DNA from: Zygaena filipendulae
Lineage: Eukaryota; Arthropoda; Insecta; Lepidoptera; Zygaenidae
Reading direction: 5' to 3'
DNA: 64,000 nt
Assembly (NCBI GenBank): GCA_907165275.2
Contig: OU015673.1
Coordinates: forward strand, 6,475,001-6,539,000
Shown here piece by piece: positions 44,801-53,800 of this stretch. The notes beneath the pieces were generated by a model. The model saw only the letters and a program-made list of their open reading frames with translations, made no database searches and had not been told where the DNA came from. Numbering within the stretch: the stretch's first letter is position 1; every line of letters begins with the position of its first letter. Position numbers and translations under genes: made by a program.

Positions 44801-47800
44801 TAGCTAGCTAGTTAACTGTAAAACGTACCTATTCCACGTGGAAGTAAAAAAAAATCTCCATCAAAATCAGGTAGGTATAGGTACTAACTCTGGTTTCGTA
44901 AACGGCCGAAGGGAATATTGCAGCGCAATGCGCGGGAAATGATTTGTATCAAACATCTTTTATTCTTTATCTCTGTCATGGCTGATGATGATCAGGTACA
45001 TACGAGAAGGTTGAAGAGGAAGAGGAGGAGATCTACGAAGTGATAAACGTCCACAAGCTGAAGTCGGCGACGCCCAACCTGCGCGTTATCAATTTATACG
45101 GCATCAACTTCGTGGACGACTCGCATATCGACGCTTTCAGCTCCAACTGTATACAGGTTCGTGCTTTTAGGTATTGTGTTTTTCCACAGTCCGCATGGTT
45201 TTCTTTATCAGAGAAAAATATGAAGTTTTCTGTTCACTAGATCACCAGTTAGTACGTAATGAGCTTTATGAGTAAGAGGTCAAGGACATTCAATTTGCAT
45301 GGAGAGGGTAATATGCTCAGAGTTTAATTTTTTATTTATTGTTTTGTAGGCAGGCAAAATAGATAGATATATAGATAGATAGAACCTTAGTCCTTACAAA
45401 CTAACATAATATATAGGGACATTATAAATGATCGGATCAGAAATGAGGTATTATGAAAAGCAAAAGTAACCAACATAGCTGTAGCTAAAAAACTGCTAAA
45501 CTTTCACATGACAGTGAACGAAGCACGTACATTGCTCGTGGATCTTATGAAGTAGGTAAAAAAGTCTTCAAGTGACGACTACATGTTGTCAGATGCGTCG
45601 TGGTCAGACTATCCACAAGTTGGACCGGGCTGGCTGGATGTACGTGTAGGTCGGTTGATATGACCATGTTTCCTTGCAGCTGGAGTGCCTGGCGGTAAAC
45701 TTTTGCAACAAAGTAACTGGCTCTACCATGAAAACCCTGTTCCAAAGATCAAGGCGGCTCACCTGTCTTCTTATGAATGGATGCAGTAAGATATTTTTAA
45801 AACAGTATTATCATTACTTAAAAAAGGTGAATGGTCAAATCGATTATTTACCTATAGGACACTAAGAAATTATATCCACATCCGAACCAAAACATCTCCA
45901 GGTCTTCAATCGGAGCACGTGATGAATGTGGAATGGGAGAAGTCATCAATCCAGGAGCTGGACGTGACAGCCACCGACTTGTCTACCGAGTGCCTCATAG
46001 ACATGCTGAGCAGGATCCCCAACTTGAGATTCCTGAGCGCTGGACAAATCAATGGATTCAATGACACCGTTCTCAAAGCGTGGATAGAAGCGGGGACGGC
46101 TCGGTAAGTGTTCTGAGATATTCTGCTCCCACCTCGTTAAGAGGCCTATTTAGGCATACATAATTAAGTATCTGACATTCTTAAAGAATCAGCAACGTGC
46201 TAATGAAATGATCTAGCAACATAATGCAATGATCTAGCAACATAATGCAATGATCTAGCAACCTAATGTAATAATCTAGCAACATAATGCAATAATCTAG
46301 CAACATAATGCAATCATCTAGCAACAAAATGCAATGAAATGAAAATGAAAATGAAAAATGCGTTTATTAAGTAAAGGATTTGTAACCTATACCTACCGTA
46401 ATGTACAATGATGGGCACATACACTATATAATTCAGAGGCAGGATAGGAATGAGTCGGTGACCTGGGTTCTAAACTAAGCGAACTTGTATCATAGAACCC
46501 AGAATGATCCATCAAGATCACGAAAGGCGGCTGGATCTTTTCGTATGAATCTGTACTTAGTACTTACCTTATTATGATGACTGGTACCCGCAGTGTCCAC
46601 TGTCTGTACTTTGTTTACGTTTTTCTTAGTGTAACTGTACAGTATAGGTAAGTGTAAAATAGCCAAGATGACCGTTTACTGCGGGGTGTCGTTTCCTGTC
46701 CAATACCAACCTCGTCATCAGGAATCTGGTAGCCCTGGACGTGGACTCATCGGACAACCTGACGGACGAGGCCCTCCACCGGTTCCTGTCGCGGCACGGC
46801 TCGCAGCTGTGGGGGCTCGTGCTGAGCGGGATGCCGCACATCACCGACCAGCTGTGGCAGAGCGTGCTGCAGCTACTCACCAACGCCAAGTGAGAATCTA
46901 AACTCATATTATAAAGGGGAAAGATTCGATCTTTTGTTTGTTTGAATTTAACTCAAATACTCCTAGGCCGGCAGTCTCGACAACTTTTTGACAATGTTAT
47001 CGTATCGATCGTTAACTATGGACCCAAAAATCATAACGATCACCATCATAACAGTAACCAACATTACATTTTAATGCAAGTGTCGACTCGAAACTTGCAA
47101 TTCACGTAATGTTGGTTACTTGTAATGATGTTGATCGATCGTTATGATTTTTGGGTCCCTAGTTAACGATCGATACGATAACGTTGTCAAAATGTTGTCG
47201 AGACTGCCGGCCCTCTATAATTCGTTCACCATTAAAATGCCACGAATGCCACATTATTTATGAGTAACATAGGCTGTATTGTAACTCGGAGTTCCCTCGG
47301 GAAGTCCGAAATTACCGTGCATGAAACCGCGGAGAAAGCTAGTCAGCTAGCTAGATAGCACCGTTGGCCTAGGGACCGGCGGTCGCGAGTTCGATTACCG
47401 AGCGCAGGGTCAGGGTAAACATTTATATGATGAGCCTCATATTAATTAATTAATTTACTATGAACCTATCATAAGTATGTTGGTATATATCGATAGTCTG
47501 GTACTAAGTGATTGTACAAACTCTGCTTATACATGGGCGTAACCTGGTTCTGGGCCAGGGTACGCCCATGGGGCAATTCAGATTATTTATAAGCGCCTAA
47601 CCAGTCAAATATACTTAAATATAAGAGATAATTTTTATGTAAATTCTTTAATTATTTGTACCTATACAATAACTATATTAAAAGTAATTTATGCCTGTAT
47701 TGCATTGTATTGCGAATGGCAAAAAGTTTTTCATAATTTTTATCCACAAAAGTAGATAGTGGGGACGTTAACAAGATCCAGGGGGGCTTATTATGGCTTT

Positions 47801-50800
47801 TTTATAAGGTCGAAATTTTAATGGACCGAACTAAGGTTGAAATAAGACTGCTATAAGAGGTGGTATGCAGGGAGCAGGTGGCGCTGGGAGGCATTACCTA
47901 CTATAATAATTAATAGTTATTCTTCTTCCACGTCAACTCCTACGTCTTCTTCAACGTCTCATTTGTTGGTCAACCAATCAACTAACGCGATATATGGAGT
48001 CATTCTCGGGTCATTTTCAATTGAAAATTGTAATGTATGTGACAGTGGAGCGCAGAGGCGTCTTTACCTATAGTGCAGGGTGTGCGGCGCACACGGGCGC
48101 CGGGTCTAAGGGGGCGCCGCGCGCCGAGCGCCCTTGCGACACATCCGAAGATGCGTCGCTCTCAAAGACCCTGCGCCCACCGTGGCCGACGCCGGGCGCG
48201 CGGTAGCAAAGCAAAACTACTCCTTTTCCTACCTACTCTATTTAAATTTACACAATTACTTTTGTTTCAACATGAAAGCAGCCTTAAAACAGATAATAAA
48301 AGATTAAATTGGCGTAATGTCGCATCGCTACCAAAGGCGGGTGCCGGCATGCTATAAAGTTCAAAATTAAATTTCCCAGGGAAGTGCGGCGGTCATTTTC
48401 AATTATTGCGACATGCCTCGAGGTCGGAGGTCATCAAAAATAGCTACCGAAATTCATGAAAACAAAACATCGGTGATAGATAGTAATAGACACCGCAATC
48501 ACTAAGTTCGACGAACGGTTCGAACTTTTGAATGAAAATAATGTAATTTTTTCATTTCTTCAAAAATTGAAAAACTGGAAAGATTTGGACACTGATACAC
48601 AAAAAACACATTGCTCTAATTTAGAAAATAAACTTTGCCATGCTGGCTCTTCAGATGTGGAACAGTTCGAGCTCTATAATGAAATCGAATTATTACCAAT
48701 GTTTATTGATGATTCCATTACGCCGTTGGATATTTTAAATTACTTATTTACGAATAAATTAATTTCAGTGTTCCCAAATCTGTCCACAGCACTGAGGATA
48801 CACCTGACACTTCCAGTCACGGTCGCACATAGCGAAAGGTCATTTTCTAAACTAAAAATACACTCGAGAGCAATGAATCCGGGTCACTTAAAGAATCCTA
48901 AAAATCTCGGAAACTAAAAATGCTAGGTTAATGCAATAAATCGTATTTAATAGACAATGTGATACTCCTTAAATGAAGGTATTAAAACTTCTTAGTTATT
49001 GTAAAGTTATATCATAAAAAAATCAAACTTGAAAAAGGGCCACTTTCGAAGATGGAACTACGAAATTACAGCATTTGGTTTTGCTTTTGTTTGTAATCTG
49101 TCATTTATGTGGGTACATAAACCATGTTGATAGTGCTCTATATTCATTATTCAAGCTGAAATTAGATATGTCGCTTACGCCTGAAGAATGCACCAGAATA
49201 CTTACAATGCTGGAAACCGGCCGGAGTCAGCGCGATACAGCCAGGACTGTCGGTGTGTCGCTGTCAACAGTACAAAGAGTTCTCCGACGTTACGAAGAAA
49301 CTGGTTCTAACCTACGCAGACCAGGAACGGGCAGAACCAGGTGTACCACAGCATGAGAAGACCGATACTTGGTGAACACCATGCTTCGAAATCGCTTTCT
49401 CACAGGAACTGAACTCACAAATCAGTTTCGACGCCTCGGAGGAAGTAACCCAAGTGCATGGACAGTAAGACGTCGGCTTGCTGAATCTAACTTAAAACCC
49501 CTTAGACCTGCAAACGGCCCTAAACTGGAGCGTGCGCATCGTATTTCAAGACTAAGATATGCCCAGAGCCACGTAAATTGGAGTATTGAAGATTGGTCAA
49601 AAGTTATGTTCTCCGACGAATCAAAATTTATGCTCTACAAGCACGATGGAAGATACAGAGTGTATCGAAGACCAGGGGAAAGATTCAAGCAAGCATGCAT
49701 CGAAGAAAAAGTAGCCTACGGTGGTGGGTCTGTACTTGTGTGGGCCGGAATTTCTTCTGAAAGTCGCACAGAGCTGGTGATCATAGAAAACGGCTCTTTA
49801 ACTAGCGTAAGATATGTGGAAGAAATCCTCAATGATCACGTTGGTCCATTTATGGTCAATTTAGGTGAGGATGCTATATTTATGCATGACAATGCCCGAC
49901 CTCATACAGGTAGGATTGTGAATGACTACCTTCAAGAGATGAACATTACTCGTATGGAGTGGCCAGCGCGCAGCCCGGATATCAACCCGATCGAGCATGC
50001 TTGGGACGAGCTAGGCAGATGCGTAAAACAACGAAACCCTCCCCCAATCACGTTTCGTGAGCTCAAAATTGCTCTCACAGAGGAATGGGAGAATATTCCC
50101 CAAAATCGTATAAGGAACTTGGTGTACAGCATGCCAAACCGCGTAAACGCAGTAATGGAAGCACGAGGAGGCACTACGAAGTATTAAAATTCAAGAAAAT
50201 CGTAATAAAGTTCAAAAATTTCATGTTTCCTATTTTTGTTTTAAGGAGAGATCAGCAGTTTTTTTCTTTATGTAATTTTGTGTTAATAAAATGTATGGTG
50301 ACTCATATTTTTTTTACTTTCATTTAAGGAGTATTACATTGTCTATTAAATACAATTTATTGCTCTACATGTATATTGATAACCATTTTACTTTAAAATC
50401 ATGTTTATAACTAATTACATTTTTTGTCACTGCCGGGTGTTAAGGACTTAACGTTTTCTTCCTGTTTTGTTTGCCTTGGATTCTATAAGTACTTAAGTTT
50501 TAGGTTTGGACTGTTGTAATCGCGCATAGATTTTATTGTATTGTTATTTCTGTCATTCACCTTGTATAGCATAGTAATAAATTCTTAAATTAAGTGCAAA
50601 TACTTAAAATAAGTTATATCTTTGTATAATAATTACGAGGGAGAGCGTTAATATCTGCAACACAGTTTTACACTAAAGCAGGTATTAACGTTCCAAACCA
50701 TTTTTGTACATATTGCTTTTTTCCAATAAAAGAATTTTATTATTATTATTATTATTGCATTAACCTATCATTTTTAGTTTCCGAGATTTTTAACATTCTT

Positions 50801-53800
50801 TAAGTGACCCGGATTCATTGCTCTCGAGTGTAATTAAAAACTACCTTAGATCAACATTGTCGCAAAGTAGATTGACAAATTTATCGTTAATAAGTATTGA
50901 ACACGAAATCAAAATTGAAGTTAATGACATTGTTAATGATTTCGCTAATGCAAAAGCTCGAAAAGTAACTTTTTTGTAAATACATTTGTGTGTTATTATA
51001 TTAAATATTTGTGTGTACGAGCGTCCTTGAAAGAATTTTGAAAGAACTACAAAGTTGTGATTTTTTTATTCTTATAACCCCTTCTTTCCTAAAAAACTTT
51101 TTGCTTCCTGACATCATTTAAAATTGCACCATTTGCATCCGAATTTCCGTTTGAAAATACAGGGTGTTAGGTAAAATAGAGCAAATCTCTTGAGGGGTGT
51201 TTCTACTCATGAAACTGAACAACTTTCCCCAAGGAACCCATATCGAATTCTCAAAAAAAAAAAAAACAATTTGGACTTTGTATGGATATTTGGCCAATCA
51301 GCTGACCGCTCCCATACAAAGTACAATTTTTTTTTTTTGAGAATTCGATATGCGTTCCCTGGGGAAAGTTGTTGAGTTTCATGAGTAGTATCACCCCTTA
51401 AGAGATTTGCTCTATTTTACCTAACACCCTGTATAACTGTTAGTATTCCACTTGTATTCCATTTTGACCCCGCTCGAGGGCGCCAGGTTACTGGCTGCAC
51501 ACGGGCGCCACAAGGGCTAGAGACGCCTCTGGTGGAGCGGAAAAAAGTTGAGTAAATCTTGGCTGTTCCCAGGATCCTCATCATGGGCACTCAGGAACGA
51601 CTCGGAGTCAACATTCACGTCGATCAGGTGAATAAACTGTTAAATACATACATATTTTATTACAGTGACTACTACTGACTCCTTGTCTACGAAAATAGTA
51701 CTTAGTTTATCTTATTTACTTTATCTCATGGAGGACGACTCCATGCTTTATCTTCACTAATGCAATTAATCAAACAATAAGAGTAAAAGCATTAAATTAA
51801 ATTCACGCGTACGTGTATTGTCACAGTGATTTTGCCGCCATTAAAATCTAACCAATGAGAGCGCAGCTGCGCGCATCAATAAAACGCGACCAACCTGATT
51901 GGCCCTGCAATCAAGTTGGTCGCGTTTTATTGATGTTATAATGAGATTTTACGATATCAATGTGGATATTATTATACCATCATGTGAAATTGCTTAAATT
52001 GAGTGTTTTGTTGTCTGCGCTATAACAGTAGTAATTATAAGTCAAGTATTGGAAACATAAGTAGAATGTTACAACATTAGTGTAGATAAAAAATATTATA
52101 AAACCGATTTAAACCTGAGCAGTTACGGTCTTTATCGGGTTTAAGCCCAAGCACTGGTTTTAGACCAGATTGATTGCCCATCTGTAGACACTATAGTCAA
52201 TAATAATCATCATTACCTACCTACCACATTATTATATTCTTCTCCTTTCAAATTATGACATCCAATCAATTAAACTTATCTACAACTACACTCGCGAGCA
52301 AAACTATGGAATCGCAGAGTTGTAATTTGCTATGAGCGATTTAAAAAACTAAATGACTAATGAAGATGAATGAAAGTGGTACCATTTGAAAGGCTACACT
52401 ATAAACTTTGAAGTAATACCATATTCATTAAAACTGTACCCGTATATCAGAAGCTGTCTTGATTTTAGTGGAGGAAAAAGAAAAAACACAATATCAATTT
52501 TCGAATCCTGGCGCGCATTGATGCACTATAAAAGCATATGGTATCAAAATTTTCTTATCAGTCGCCTATTACACGTAGTCCAGTACATATCTCATCCCGT
52601 GACTGGACCATAATGGATACCACACTAACGGAAACTGCATAAATTGTTACCCTACTTCAACAAGGGCATAGCCAGCGAGTTGTCGCACGGCAGCTCCACA
52701 TAAGCCAGTCTCACGGCAGCTCCACATAAGCCAGTCTTGTATCTCGAAAGTTTACAAACGCTTTCGGGAGACTGGAGGCTTCATTCTGAGACCAAGATCT
52801 GGACGGCGTCGGTGCACTTCGAACAGAGATGATCGTTTTATCGTGACAACTTCACTTCGAAATCGTCATTTGACTGGTTTCGACGTTCAGCAGGAGCTCA
52901 GACAAGTTCGTGGGGTGGCTGTCAGGTAGTGGACAGTTCGTCGAAGGCTCAAGCAAGTGAACTTGACTTCAAAAAGGCCTGCTACAGGCCCAAAACTAAC
53001 GGCAGGTCACCGACAAGCACGCCTTCAATTTACTCGCGTACATATTGATTGGAAAGTTGAGCAATGGGGGTGAGTTCTATTCTCAGACGAGTGCAGAATG
53101 TGCTTGCATGGTAGCGACCGAAGCAACTGGGTCTACAGGAGGCCTGAAGAGCGATTCGCTCAATGTTGTTTCGCTGAAACAGTAGCCTATGGGGGTGGTA
53201 CCTGTATGATGTTGGCCGGTATTTTATTCGACGGGAAAACGGAGCTTGTTTTCGTGCCTGATGGGGGACGAGGAGGTGTTCTAACATCAGAACGATACAT
53301 CGCCGATATTCTGCTGGAACATGTCGTTCCTTATACGCGATATTTGGGTGATAAATTCCTCTTGATGCACGATAACGCCCGTTGCCACACCTCACGTATC
53401 TACCACAACTAAGTTCTTAAGTGAAGTCGGTATCGCCATATTGGACTGGCTAGCGCTCAGCCCCGACATGAACTCTATCGAGCACTTGTGGGTTGAGGTG
53501 AAAAATAAAGTTCGATCCAGAAATCCGGCTCCTCCAAGTGTTGATGAGCTGAAATCGGCTTAGAAGAGTGGGAAGGTATCTCACAAAATTCCATCAAAAA
53601 GCTGATTAAGTCCATGAGGAATCGTCTTCGTGCTGTAATTAGGGCTAGGGGAGGCAACACAAAATATTGATACCGAATATTCAAGACCAAATAAAGATTA
53701 TTCTCTAAAGTTTTGTTTGAACTTTTTCCTTTCTCCTTCATTCAAACCAGGACAGCTCCTAAAATACGGGTACAATTTTAAATTAATATGGTATTAATTA

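Larger units (their letters stand above)
43005..45679 (+). other. F-box gene introns 2-5
   Basis: Introns of 519-620 bases lie between exons 2 and 6. Intron 2 holds a SINE scrap at 43205-43320 (ggttcgactcccggttggga). Intron 5 has a short (GATA)n tract near 45360-45382. The others hold no feature I recognise. Confidence 0.5.
48861..50830 (+). mobile_element. Tc1-like transposon inserted in the hAT transposase
   Basis: The left end cactcgagagcaatgaatcc and its inverse ending at 50830 are flanked by TA on both sides (48859-48860, 50831-50832). The terminal repeats are about 120 bp. The right one is split by a LINE fragment (outer part 50759-50830, inner part about 50321-50363). Without that insertion the element is near 1.58 kb, normal for Tc1. 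Confidence 0.9.
48480..50979 (+). pseudogene. hAT transposase C-terminus split by a Tc1 insertion
   Basis: The left part (48480-48860) encodes FDERFELL and ISVFPNLSTALRIHLTLPVT, then VAHSERSFSKLKI. The right part (50833-50979) resumes in the same frame with IKNYLRSTLSQSRLTNLSLI and ends KARKVTFL-stop. This is the hAT dimerisation region, with its LPVT...ERSFSKLK and NYLRST signatures. An in-frame TAG at 48477-48479 and absence of the catalytic core show an N-terminal truncation as well. Removing the insertion plus one TA restores continuity of the reading. Confidence 0.85.
48053..51531 (+). mobile_element. hAT element containing nested insertions
   Basis: The ends are CAGAGGCGTCT (48053) and AGACGCCTCTG (to 51531), flanked by a perfect 8-bp target duplication GTGGAGCG (48045-48052 and 51532-51539), the hAT hallmark. 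Of 3479 bp, 1970 are the Tc1 insertion and 272 a MITE, leaving about 1.24 kb of native sequence including only the C-terminal part of the transposase. It was probably already non-autonomous. It lies in intron 8 of the F-box gene, same orientation. Confidence 0.85.

Noticed and set aside
48528..48917. 129-codon frame at 48528-48917 as a complete small gene
   Set aside because: It opens at TTG inside a longer hAT frame, and its last 19 codons are Tc1 terminal-repeat sequence.
48861..48980. Long inverted repeat read as an isolated regulatory palindrome
   Set aside because: It is the left terminal repeat of the Tc1 element, with its partner at 50321-50830.
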